Of a DNA stretch of 64,000 nt, positions 43,785-54,671 are shown piece after piece. The stretch comes from Sialis fuliginosa (Eukaryota; Arthropoda; Insecta; Megaloptera; Sialidae), in assembly GCA_961205875.1 (NCBI GenBank), contig OY540809.1, forward strand, positions 21,712,267-21,776,266, in the 5' to 3' direction. The notes under the pieces are model-generated. The model was given only the letters and a program-made list of their open reading frames with translations, was not told the origin of the DNA and did no database searches. The number at the start of each line of letters is the position of its first letter. Position 1 is the first letter of the stretch. A program made the translations under genes and the position numbers.

Positions 43785-44380
43785 AAAGGTTCACTCGAAA
43801 ACTTGGAACCTTTATAGTTTCGCTCTGTCCGTTTGTCTGCTGTGTAACATACAGCAGACAAACGGGCAGAGCAAAATGATAGGTTCCTTCCCATTCTCTC
43901 ATTTATATTTCTATTAAAATTGTAATTTGGTATACGGACGTAGATTAATAATCCAAAAACAGAAATGAAGATTTAACTGAAAAGTGTCCTCAATTTTTTT
44001 TACACATACATTGAGTGGGGTGTCCTAAAATGCAGCTAAAAATGTTGAAAAACCTTTTGATTTTAACTCTTCAGTCCGATATATTTGCTTTCAAAGTCAT
44101 TATCAAAGCCTTCCCTCCCACTAATTTCTTATCTATTGATGCAAGACACCTAAAAAAATCCATTTTCATTGAAATGTTTAACAAAAACTGTTGCCAAAAT
44201 AGTTTATAAAGAATTTAGAAATAACTGTTTTTTCATAAATCGTCACTTGAACACGTACACTTTTATAGTGATTAAATCTTTCATAGCTTTTGATACGTAT
44301 TATCAAGTAGATAATGTTAGTGATAATAGCTACGGAACCTTATTATGTGCGTACCCAACACGCACTTGGCTGTTTTATTA
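43785..44380 (+). repeat. Family S copy containing a snap-back duplication
   Basis: After TTTATAGTTTCGCTCTGTCC the sequence folds back. GCTCTGTCCGTTTGTCTGC (43822-43840) is inverted at 43854-43872 with a 7-base loop, and the pairing continues outward to GGAACC/GGTTCC. The rest follows family S (GTAATTTGGTATACGGACG.. GCTACGGAACCTTATTATG.. CCCAACACGCACTTGGC). Other copies lack the hairpin. Confidence 0.75.
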
Positions 44381-44826
44381 ATTTAAATTGATTAATATAA
44401 TATTTAATTTTTTTTAAAGAACGAGGCATATTTTTAAAAAGTTTTTATCGTATGCGTATTGTTTTGATATTACCTTTTCAAATTAAAACTTTTCGAAAAT
44501 AAAATAAAATACTGATTCTGTTATTTTGATTTTCTCATAAAATTCTTTCCTTATTTTAATGCTAATTTTGTAATAAATAATTCATGTTAACACAAATAGC
44601 TTTTAACCTTTTCTATATGTATAACTTTGAAATGTTTTTGTATGATTTCAAATGCAACGTACTCAAGATAGTATAGAAATTTATAAGCACATATTTTGAC
44701 AAACTTAAACGATTTAAAATTCAAACTAATAAGGATTAAGCATAAAAAATACTATAGTATAAAGTATATAATGAATTACTCATTTCTAAATGTAAGATCT
44801 AAAATTTTTCTTATTTGTTATTATAA
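44381..44826. other. AT-rich DNA
   Basis: No feature was recognised. Confidence 0.4.
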
Positions 44827-45241
44827 CTAGCGCATTGGAACTAGAGCTGGGCGCGTGGGTAAATTTTGCTCACGATCACGCACGCTCACGATTCTATATT
44901 TGAAAATCGCTCACGTTCACATCGGTTCACGGTCATGACTTAACGTGACCCGAAAAATTCACGGCCCGCGTCCAGCTCTAATTCGAACTTGTGGTCCGGG
45001 GAGTATAAATTTAAACTGTAATAAACCTATTAAACATTGTTTTCACTTATCGCTAACTATCTATTTACGCAGCGCACGTGAAGACTGTTTTTTCCTTCAT
45101 GATTTACACAAATTATACATCCAAACCTTCATCGTAAAATACACTATCTACCAATTAAAACCGGAATAAAATTCGTTCTGTAGTTACTAAGAAAATTATG
45201 CACAGACTCGGCGAGGGACTTTATTTTATACTATGTATAGA
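44827..45241 (-). mobile_element. Hel-B copy interrupted by a hAT MITE
   Basis: CTAG at 44827-44830 and TTTTATACTATGTATAGA at the far right give both Helitron ends, with A before and T after. Conserved blocks CAATAAACC-type, CTTATCGCTAACTATC and AAAACCGGAATAAAATTCG are present. Between CGCATTGGAAC and ATTCGAAC a 139-bp hAT MITE has been inserted. Confidence 0.8.
44842..44980. mobile_element. 139-bp hAT MITE inside Hel-B
   Basis: The ends TAGAGCTGGGCGCG and, inverted, TAGAGCTGGACGCG differ at one position. The flanks ATTGGAAC (44834-44841) and ATTCGAAC (44981-44988) are an 8-bp duplication with one mismatch. Inside, CTCACG or TCACG recurs many times (GCTCACGATCACGCACGCTC), probably subterminal transposase sites. 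Because the host Helitron is recognisable on both sides, the insertion order is certain. Confidence 0.9.
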
Positions 45242-45261
45242 TTGAAGAGAAAACTGCAAAT

Positions 45262-46170
45262 CTTTTTTTACCTTCTTATACCATGTATATATATGAAATA
45301 TACATACCTACAATATAATTAAGTATAGTGAAGTCGATTTTTTTCGAAATCCGTATTTCGATGAAATTATCCATTTTGACTTTCCCTGAATCCATACTGA
45401 CTATTTTCGCCATGATGTCTGTGTGTCTGTCTGCCTGTCGGTCTGTAAGCGCTGTAACTCAAATACGACAAATCGTAGAAGGGTGAAGCTTAATATTTAA
45501 GATTAATTTTTGTCTGGGAAGAATGGATACGGATGTTTACTGTGGCAGATTTTTGAATTTTTCGAATTACTTTGAAACTGCGAATTAAAGAAAAATGGGC
45601 AAATTAAAAATTGTATTTTAATTTTATAAAAATTTGTATTTTTAGAAAAAACAAATGTTTTATTATAATTCAAACGGTTTATAACAGATAAGAAATATCT
45701 ACCATGAGTATCATGGGACTTTCTTATACATATTACACAGATTAAACAGTGTGCGTGTTTGCCATAGGTACCATGGGACTTTCTTAAACGTAATACTGAG
45801 AGTGAACAGTGTGGGTGACTGACTAAATCATAAATGTTGGAAAATAATGTATGGGGAATAAATTAGATAATAAGTAATAATAACATACTCGACTTTTTTT
45901 TAGCTAAAACATTTTTTTCTTATTTCAAAAATAATTCGAAAATTCAAAAATTGATATCCATTTTCGGTTAAGTTATTACGTTCAAAAAAATTAATTTGAT
46001 ACATAATGTAGATTGTAGAGAATAATATTATCTATAGTTTATGTCCCATTCATTTTATTTGATCTTTTATTAGTTTGTCAAAAATGTGTTCTAATAAATT
46101 AAGAATCACGTACAATGTTCACTGTCAGGATTACGTATAAGAAAGTATCGTGGCTCCCATGGCAGATATT
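45262..46170 (+). repeat. Family R copy
   Basis: It parallels the copy at 32018-32888, with two direct CATGGGACTTTCTTA motifs (45713, 45771) and an inverted one near 46135 (CGTATAAGAAAGTATCGTGG). The segment TCTGTAAGCGCTGTAACTC and AATACGACAAATCGTAGAAG is better preserved than in the other copies. Confidence 0.65.
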
Positions 46171-46698
46171 TTTTATTAATTTATTAAAATGTTGAACCAA
46201 ACTGATTTTCATAAATCATATTTTGATCGTAATAGATTTTTACCACAAGATATAATTACTTTCGTGTCACATTATCCTCGAAATCTGTTCACCTACTAAA
46301 GGTATTCGTAGCCAAACTTGAGAGCTTATTGTTAATTCATCTGATGTGTGTGTATATATATAATATGTACCATATATGTGAGTATCAGTTTGTATGTGTT
46401 GGTTTGACATAAATGTCTAGTGTAGGAGGAAGAGAGTTACGCTAGATGATTTAAGCTATCGATACGCATGTCGTTTGCAAAATGATTTAGATAAAGGGTG
46501 GTGCCTATCATTAATAATTTATGAATTTGTGTGTATGTACAATGGCTTCCAAAGTCAATTTTGTGACACTGTGTTTCTATACGTAAGCATTTTCAATGAT
46601 TTCTGACCCAGACTATAACAGAAATGTATACTTATATTTGTATTAAATTGATAATTTATGTACATTATCTATCTAAATATACATATAGTATAATATAA
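46171..46698. other. Unassigned AT-rich DNA
   Basis: No feature was recognised. Confidence 0.4.
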
Positions 46699-46955
46699 AC
46701 ACATCGCGTCTGCGCGATTTTCTTAATAACTACTGAACGGATTTTATTCCGGTTTTCACTAATGGATAGAGTGTTTCAGAAGTAAGGTTTAGGTGTATAA
46801 TTTGTGGGTATATTGTGTAAATTTCATGAAGTCGGATAAACATTCGTCGGAGAGGTATCTTCGCTTGCTCTACGTAAATATTTAGCGATAAGTGGAAACA
46901 ATGTTTAATATATTTATTACAGATTAAATTTATATCCCTGTGTAACGCCCAAGGA
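46699..46955 (+). mobile_element. Hel-B copy
   Basis: It contains CTACTGAACGGATTTTATTC, CGGTTTTCACTAATGGATAG, CGTCGGAGAGGTATCTTCGC and TTTATATCCCTGTGTAACGC. The 3' hairpin is decayed (CCCTGTGTAACGCCC) and CTAG is lost. The 5' TATACATAG end is also missing. Confidence 0.75.
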
Positions 46956-47486
46956 TTTCGGAAGGAGGTTTGTTAGTAAAATAGAACAAAGCTACAAAAA
47001 TTATACCAGTTTGCCATTTTTTTGTATTGGTAAAAACGAAATTATCAATGCAGAATATATTTTGAACACAGCATTTTTTATATTTTTTTCAAAAATGGCT
47101 CAGATAAGTTACTAGACATGAAAAAGTAAAGCCACAATTAAATGTATTATACACAAAAAAGGCAAAATAAAAACTGCATTTTTCACAGAATCTAACAAAT
47201 TAATCTCATGTTCGTTGTAAATAAATGAACAATAAATTGCCAACTAAATTTCAAGTTAAAATGCCATTGTTGTTTTGCAAAAAAAACACACATCTCTGAT
47301 AAACCCTGTACACTGTACAGTCAATTCGCTTGCTGTAGTTCATTAATGTCAAACTAACTCATACACACACATGCACACCCATACATAGATGGGACACTTT
47401 AGAGTCACTCATAGTAAGAGTTTAGACAGCGCGAATCAATTTATGGTTGATTGTAATAGCCAAGTTACATTATGTCCAAGTGGTAG
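46956..47486. other. Unassigned DNA
   Basis: There is a short CACACACATGCACACCCATAC stretch at 47364, shown here only in outline. No gene was recognised. Confidence 0.4.
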
Positions 47487-47804
47487 TCCATACCCATACT
47501 AATATTACAAACGCAAAAGTGTCTCTGTCTGTTACCTTTTCACAGATAAACTACTGAACCGATCTTGATGAAATTTTGCAGGGACATAACTTGCATCCTG
47601 AGAAAGGACATAGACTACATTGCATCCTGAAAAATTTATTAGATATAAAATTGGTGTGTACTTTTATACGCGCGACCTATTTTATCGACTATCATAACAG
47701 AAATCTATATTACCTAACCTTCGTCTTCTTTATTATGGGTTTTATATCTGACGGCTCCTACCTAACCTAAATTCCATGCGAAAGATGTTGTGGGTAACCG
47801 CTAG
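47487..47804 (+). mobile_element. Long-form Hel-A copy
   Basis: It starts at TCCATACCCATACTAATATT, with the diagnostic CTACTGAACCGATCTTGATG, and ends CCGCTAG at 47798-47804. Between the body and the terminal hairpin it carries about 110 extra bases (ATCATAACAGAAATCTATAT.. GACGGCTCCTACCTAACCTA). The long copies at 54.2 and 63.2 kb and a fragment at 56.45 kb share this, so it defines a subfamily rather than a private insertion. Confidence 0.75.
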
Positions 47805-48204
47805 TTTTTTATACTTGTTAAAAATAATATTTAAATAAATTTTTAATAAAAAGTTAGTTAAAAATGGCAACGTTGTTAAAACTCTTACTAGAGTGACTCT
47901 AGAACACATTACCAGTTTTGGCAGCAGAAAGCTTATGAGATAATTGCATAGAATATATTAAATTTGTAGTCTGTTGTGACCTTGATTTAAAAGCTAATAT
48001 GACAGTATTAAAAATATAAGTAGATACATATATTAAACTTTTATCAGTACTATTCCTGGTACATTTTTTTTAACACCTTGTATAATCGTAAAGTTTTTCT
48101 TATATAAACTTTATGTTAATTTTTATTTAAATTTCAAATAACTAACAAACCATCATATTTAGCGTAGGATTTTAATTAATTAATATAAACACCTTAAAAT
48201 TCTG
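47805..48204. other. AT-rich DNA
   Basis: No feature was recognised. Confidence 0.4.
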
Positions 48205-48310
48205 TACACGGAGAAAAATGGAGTCGATTTTTTAATAAAAATTACAGTTACAGATTAAAAAATTAAATTTTGTATCAAAAAATACCATTAGTTTTAATAA
48301 AATATGTAAC
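48205..48310 (+). repeat. Left-end copy of the CACGGAGAAAAAT MITE
   Basis: TA-CACGGAGAAAAATGGAG, then AAAATTACAGTTACAGATTA, matches the inverted right end of the element at 60726-61538 over about 75 bp. A right terminus for this copy was not found. Confidence 0.6.
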
Positions 48311-48934
48311 TTTTACAATCTCCTCCATTGTAATTTTTATAATACGCAATTTGTAAATATCATTTACATGATTTATTCAACTAATTATATACGATTTTGT
48401 CTGAAATTTATTTATTTATTTAATATATACCTGTATAATACTGTATATATTTATCTGGATTATAAAAAAAAAACACTTTTCCTGTTAAATGTTCACATTT
48501 CACAATTACATCCTTTCTCTATAGCTTATATACATACCTACGCTTCTACGTTATGTACGTAGGCATATACATAAGTTTTAGTTTAAGCAAAGCTCCCGTC
48601 ACGTAGCTCCAGCTCGCAACACAGAGCAAGTTAGGAACCGAAGCTATCATTATTACAATTATCACCACGTATTGAATTAGTAGTTCAGTTTGGAGACGTT
48701 CGTCTTATGATTAACATCCCCCTTCCGGAAGATAACAATGTGGTATCGATGAATTTATCTAACGTATGTTTATGATGACACTTTTACATGCTTTATTCGA
48801 ATCTTGTGTTTTGGAGTTTATAAATATCGTGTTGTATATTGAGAGAAATATATTGATTCTATAGTATGGTTTAGTGCAGAAGATATGCCCTTTTTGATAA
48901 TTAGGTATTCCAATACAATACTTATATTTGTATA
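48311..48934. other. Unassigned DNA
   Basis: A less AT-rich patch at 48585-48660 (GTCACGTAGCTCCAGCTCGC) is unique in the window. No exon could be defined. Confidence 0.35.
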
Positions 48935-49828
48935 CAGGGTGATCAAGATAAGTATGAAATACATGGGGGTTTCCTAAACTGTAAGAGATGCAGATTTGGT
49001 TAAATGAGTTGAGTTATTTATTAGAAAGTATAAGAGTATTACTACATCAAAAATATTAATAATTCTATGTGGTTTAGGGAGTATAGCCAAAAATTTGAAA
49101 ATTCGTGGAAATTATTTAAATGGCTATAACTTTTTCGTCAAAGCGGTTTCATAAAGCACTTTTTGTGTAGAATTGATTGGTGTATTTATAATTTATATAT
49201 CATATTAGTTTCCGTGTTACAAACCCTAACTTTAGTTTTTCTTATACTCTATAACGATAGGTCACATGTCATATTTATTTTCGAAAATAAGTCAAAGTAC
49301 TAAATACCAGTGATATTTATTAAGTATTTTATTACAAACATTTAAGTAGGTCATCAAAAATCACAATAACAAATGAATATTTTAAAACAATAAACTATTA
49401 CAAATAAAATGTTCTTACTTGTTTTCGATAATAAGTATGACAAGTTACATATCATTGTAAAGAACAGTAAAAAAATATTCAAATATGCTATATCCAACTT
49501 AGTGGCCCATAAGAAAAACAAGTTAGGGCTTGTAACACGGTAACTTAAAGTGAAATAAAAATTCTAAATACACTAATCAATTCTACATAAAAAGTACTCT
49601 AAGAAACCATAAACAAAAATTACCTATCTGCTTTGATAAAAAAGTTATAGCCATTTTTTTTAAATCAGATTTTTGGATATATCTACCGCCTAAATCACAT
49701 AGAATTATTAATATTTTCTGATGTAGTAACATTCACCCCTTCCTTACAAATCATCTTATTTAACCGAATCTGTATTTCTTACCGTTTAGGAAATCTCCAT
49801 GCATTTCACGTTTATCTTGGACATCCTG
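48935..49828. mobile_element. TA-flanked 0.9-kb foldback element
   Basis: The left end is TA-CAGGGTGATCAAGATAAG; the right end, reversed, is TA-CAGGATGTCCAAGATAAA. Arms of about 330 bp share ATTAATAATTCTATGTGGTT, ATGGCTATAACTTTTT and CTAACTTTAGTTTTTCTTAT-like blocks in inverted order. There is no coding frame. A second copy begins at 63730. Confidence 0.8.
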
Positions 49829-51260
49829 TATACAGTAGAACTTAAACAACTCGAATCCCAAGGGGATATCTAAACTATTCGTGTTATCAAGGTTTCAAAA
49901 TACTGTGCTCTAACAAACTTAAATTTGACTTATAGAGGATTTCAAATTGTATGGCAAATATTTATCATTTGCTACTAAGTTTTTGATTCGAGATAAAGGG
50001 AATCATATGATTAAAATTCGAACTTTGGAGGTCTTTTAACCTTTAGGATAGCAGTGAAAACATTTAACGTTTCGACTTAAAAAGTCAAATTATGTTAGAA
50101 TTTAATAGTCGAAAATTTTTAAACTTCTACACCTAAAATTACTCTTTATTAAGTAGAGATTCGATTTATATGAGTTAATTTCGAATTACAAATATTTTTG
50201 CGCCGAAGCGAAAGACAATGGATAAAATTTAAAACTTACAAAGTTTTTCGTGCTATGGAAGTTCTACAGTACATTTATAATTCTTTGTATAGATTAAGTA
50301 TACATCGTAATTGTTCAAGAAGATATTGTACGTATTCTATTGTATCATATATCATTTTGCTGTAATGCATGGCTATGTTAGAATTACTATTATTTAGTGG
50401 AAAACACGTTTGATAAACTATACAAAACATAAAGTTACTGCGCTCGTAGCGAAATTCTATAGTAGATAGTAATGCCATTTACACGGTGATTAAAAAAACA
50501 ACCGTTTTAGATATCTTGTATAAGTAGATATAGATTATCAATATACGATGAATAAAAATTCTAACCAATCTTTCAAATTGTTTCCATACGATTTAAAAAT
50601 TGATACGAAGCATTATTTTGTTGGTTATTTTTCGATTAATTGCCTTTTTTCCTGTGACAGGTGCCAAAAAATAATTTTAGAAAATGTAAATCTAATAAAT
50701 AGTTTCTGTGTAATATTTTTATCATATACATAGTTCAGTGATTTATACGAAAATATACATATAATATAGTTTAATAACTTTGGTGGTAAGTGATCAAGGT
50801 GTATGTATGTGTACTTTCTAATATAAATAAAATATGTCAATGCAATATCGAAGAAGGCATAGCGTTGTTTTATGTTGTAGTCCGATTGACCCAAATTTTA
50901 ATTTGAAATTTTGAATTGGTAGTTTTTAATCGGTTAATAATTAGTAGTTTCCGTGGATTTTGACTGCTAGTACGTCACTAGCTGTCAACCAATAGCGTGA
51001 AACTACCCTACGAGACAATCTGTATAGTTTAATAACCTTGGTAAATGATGACAAATATTGCTAGGCAACACTTTCATGTGGTTGTGGCCTTGGCGTTAAA
51101 CCGCTTAACAGTTTAGAATTCAAATTGTACAGGAATTATTGATATGAACATTTCAAATTGAATTATTGCTTGTATAAATTTTGTATGTTTGTATTATACA
51201 GATTAAAATTTCATATAGGTAAGTTTAAACAGTCGCTTTTTGTGATTTTTTTTAAAAATA
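49829..51260. other. AT-rich DNA, nothing recognised
   Basis: Several frames of 61-89 codons (for example 50548-50733 and, minus, 50625-50894) overlap on both strands and are not convincing. No repeat was identified. Confidence 0.4.
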
Positions 51261-51460
51261 TCCATACTAATATTATAAATGCGAAACTATCTGTCTGTTT
51301 GTTACCTTTTTACGGCTAAACCGCCGAACCGATCTTGATGAAATTTGGCAGGGAGGTAGTTTGCATCCTGAGGAACGACATAAGCTATTTTGTATCCCGA
51401 AAATTGGTTATATAAAACAAATACAAATTCCACGCGGACGAAGTTGCGGGTAACAGTTGG
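51261..51460 (+). mobile_element. Hel-A copy, complete except for the last tetranucleotide
   Basis: It starts A|TCCATACTAATATTATAAA, includes CGCCGAACCGATCTTGATG and GGCAGGGAGGTAGTTTG, and ends CACGCGGACGAAGTTGCGGG with CAGTTGG where CAGCTAG is expected. At 200 bp it is one of the best preserved copies. Confidence 0.85.
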
Positions 51461-51650
51461 TATGTAAAATAATCAGAGTTTTAAATTTTCAAATTCCTTT
51501 CAGAAACCAAGAACCTAGTAGGAAATTATTTTTTATATATATTTAGATTTTGTGAAAGTATGTTTAATTAAAAATCAAGAACGTTAAATAATAAGGCTAA
51601 CAACTAACGACAAAAATTAAAAAGTTACTGTAGATCTATTAGTAATGAAT

Positions 51651-52362
51651 CTTCGGTACTTGTCCATTATATACCCGCCGGTTTGGAAAAAAATAAAATC
51701 ACTAGAAACATAAAATAACCAGTTCTACAGATAGGTAGGTAAGTATCATATGATAACATCAGTGCTAATGTGAGTTTATTTTTGTAATATTTATTTTAAT
51801 ATTTTTAAATAGGTAATCAATGGGTAATTATTATACATATATGTATTCTGTAACTAATTACATTATGAAAAGGTGAAGATTTATTTGTTTTGTGTTTTTA
51901 TTATAGGTATATATAAATCATATTGAAGAATTTTATTATGTATATCTATAAGCTTTATTGTACTTTTGGTTAATCGGAGAATTGTCAATAATTACGCATA
52001 TATAGTTATTCAGAATAGAGTTTATTTTATTTGATAGAATTATTTAAAAACAGTTTATTGCAGCGCAGATTGAATCCCCGTTTTTAACCTAACGGAAACT
52101 AACCAACTCAAAAGTAATCAACTCGATTTCGCCCCAATAGATTGCCCTAACCAAGGACAGTTAGAAGTTATCATTCAAAAATAATGAAAAATGTAATAAT
52201 TATATAAACATGAATATTTAAACTAATAGTATACACTTTACTCACATTGGCGCTAATCAACATAATACCTACATACTATCTATAGAACTGGTTGTTTTGT
52301 GTTCCTAGTGATTTTAGTTTTTTCAAACCGCCGGGGATATAATAGACAAATACCGGAACTTC
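51651..52362. mobile_element. 0.7-kb foldback element
   Basis: The left arm (51651-51780) and right arm (about 52240-52362) are inverted. Shared blocks are ATTATATACCCGCCGGTTTG versus CAAACCGCCGGGGATATAAT, AAAATCACTAGAAACA versus GTTCCTAGTGATTTTAG, and ACCAGTTCTA versus TAGAACTGGTT. The spacer of about 460 bp is AT-rich. The ends (TTCGGTA / TACCGGAA) are known only approximately and no target duplication was defined. Confidence 0.7.
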
Positions 52363-52924
52363 TTTTAATTTATTGAAAGTGTTAACAATCCAAATAAATT
52401 AAATATAAATTAAACAAACGTTATTTGGTATAAAATTAATTTTTTATTGGTTACAATTGAACTATCAAAATTCAAAGCAATTTAATCACGAGCTATAATA
52501 AATTACAAACGTTTACGATTTCACAAAAAGACATTAATTTTAAATACCGAGATAAAAATTGACAAATAATTGCACATGTATTATTCAAGTAATCTCCGAC
52601 TGATATTCGTATAGAATATTAATTTAGCGTAACTGCTATATACGTGCCATGATTTAAGGGTATAATTTCAATAATAGAACGCAGGTATTTAATTAATTAT
52701 TATACTAAAGTTGTTATTTACACAATTTGAATTTTTTATGATACGCATGCGCGCCAGAAACACGCAATGGTGTGCTATATACTTCTCACCTCTATAAGTG
52801 TACATTTAACAGGTTATTTTGTTTACAGGTGGTCATAAAATACTATAATGCAATTATCTTCAAATTACTCTATTATTGTCAAGTCTGTGCAGCTTTATTA
52901 CACATATAAACTTGTATATATGTA
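52363..52924. other. AT-rich DNA
   Basis: No feature was recognised. Confidence 0.4.
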
Positions 52925-53344
52925 TTATGGACTTCAGAAGTCACCGTAAAGGTCAAAATCGCTTACAACAGATTCGAAAATATTAAGACAAACATCATCG
53001 GTTATCTTTTTCCTAGGGCGGTGCTTATATAGTTACATCATTTTTAATAAAAACGCAAATATACGTCCATTTCATTAATTAATATTTATATCAAGTTTAA
53101 CATATTTAAATACTAAAATTCAGAATATCTTTATTGTCATAAAATTTACTTATACAATTTTCAATAGATTACATAATAATTTAATCGCACAAATATATGA
53201 GTACTATAAACGAAGAGTACTTTGTTTGGTACATGAAGAAATGATTTAAATATTATAATAATCAAATGGTAGGTGCCTACTAATGTAAAGTTTGTAATAA
53301 ACGAATTTCAATGAAAAATGTACTACCGCTTCGGCATTTCACTG
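52925..53344 (-). mobile_element. CAGTCGCCTGCA-type MITE, copy 1 (inverted)
   Basis: The reverse complement aligns with copies 2 and 3 along its length: GTAGGCACCTACCATTTGAT, TGTGCGATTAAATTATTATG and AATCGCTTACAACAGATT in inverse sense. The right end lies next to TA (53345-53346). The terminal inverted repeats have decayed. Confidence 0.7.
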
Positions 53345-53370
53345 TACATCAGTTTTATTTATGACTTAGT

Positions 53371-53627
53371 ACATTGGGCTTGGCGTTACTTGTGGATATA
53401 AATTGTATCTGCAATAAACATATTAAACATTGTTTTCACTTATTGCTAACTATTTATGAAGCGTACGCGAAGATACCTCTCCGATAATTTTTTTTCCGAC
53501 TTCATGAAAACATAAAATATCCATAAATTATACTACAACCTTTCTCGTAAAACTCTATCCACTAGCGAAAACCGGAATAAAATCCGTTCAGTGGTTACTG
53601 AGAAAATTGTTTTATACTATGTATAGA
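53371..53627 (-). mobile_element. Hel-B copy
   Basis: It has AATAAACATATTAAACATTG, GCGTACGCGAAGATACCTCT, AAAACCGGAATAAAATCCG and the 5' end TTTTATACTATGTATAGA at the right edge. The hairpin side is decayed and CTAG is lost. Confidence 0.8.
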
Positions 53628-54206
53628 TTTTTATGTGGACACAACGATATTTTAGAAATAAAATGTGATTTAGTGGAATAATTCAAGGGAAATTGAAGGT
53701 TAACATTTTTTAATACATCATTGTATTCTATAGTATATACATATATATGAATAAAAAAAAGTTTTCTCTGAAATATTTTTTTATCAGACTTCAATTAATT
53801 AATGATTAATTCTTTTATGTTACAAAGTTTTGTCAAACTACAATATTAACATATTTTTTACCCAATTTCTTTATGTAAAGTACCTAATAAGGATCGAATA
53901 TTTTTTGTAATCAATTTTTCTCCAACAAATGTCCGATAAAAGTATTTTATTATATACAAAATCAGCTTAAAGCACATTTGTTTCTTAATTTAATTGCATC
54001 TGTCGTTTTATTCCCCAGCGGACAACTGCCAGGCATGAGGGTACATATATAATTGGTTGGGTAGTAAAGTAGAATATTTTATACCACGTTTTATAAAAAA
54101 AATTAATAGAACATTTATAAATGTTTTAATTCATATTACACAGGTAACAAATTGATTTGGGCCAAGAAATCCTTTTAATTTTAAGACAAAATCATATTTT
54201 ATAATT
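53628..54206. other. AT-rich DNA
   Basis: No feature was recognised. Confidence 0.4.
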
Positions 54207-54476
54207 TAGGTTAGGTAGGAGCAGTCATCCATGAAGAAGAAGAAGAGGTTAGGTAATACAGATTTCTGTTATGATAGTCGATAAGATAGGTCGCGCTACA
54301 AATGTCACACACTCTTTTTTATCTAATAAATTTATTTGGATACAAAGTAGCCTATATTTTTCCACACGATACAAGCTATCTCTCTGCCAAATTTCATCAA
54401 GATCGGTTCAGTGGTTTAGCCATGAAAAGGTAACAAACAGACAGAGTTACTTTCGCATTTATAATATTAGTTTGGA
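54207..54476 (-). mobile_element. Long-form Hel-A copy without 3' hairpin
   Basis: In reverse orientation it carries AAGATCGGTTCAGTGGTTTA, GCCATGAAAAGGTAACAAAC and TATAATATTAGTTTGGA. The extra segment of the long subfamily (TTAGGTTAGGTAGGAGCAG.. GAAGAAGAAGAGGTTAGGTA) forms its left part. Hairpin and CTAG are missing. Confidence 0.75.
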
Positions 54477-54671
54477 TCAGAATTAATACATAATAGGTAC
54501 CCTTTTAAAGTGGTTACAATAATCAAATTTTGGTTAAATTAATTATATTTAATATTGGGCATGGAAATACAAGCATATTTTTTCTCTCCAACTTTACAAA
54601 TAAAAAAAAAATGTCATGATGAACAGAAAAAAATTAAAATATGCAAGTGAAAGAAATTAACAACTGTACAT

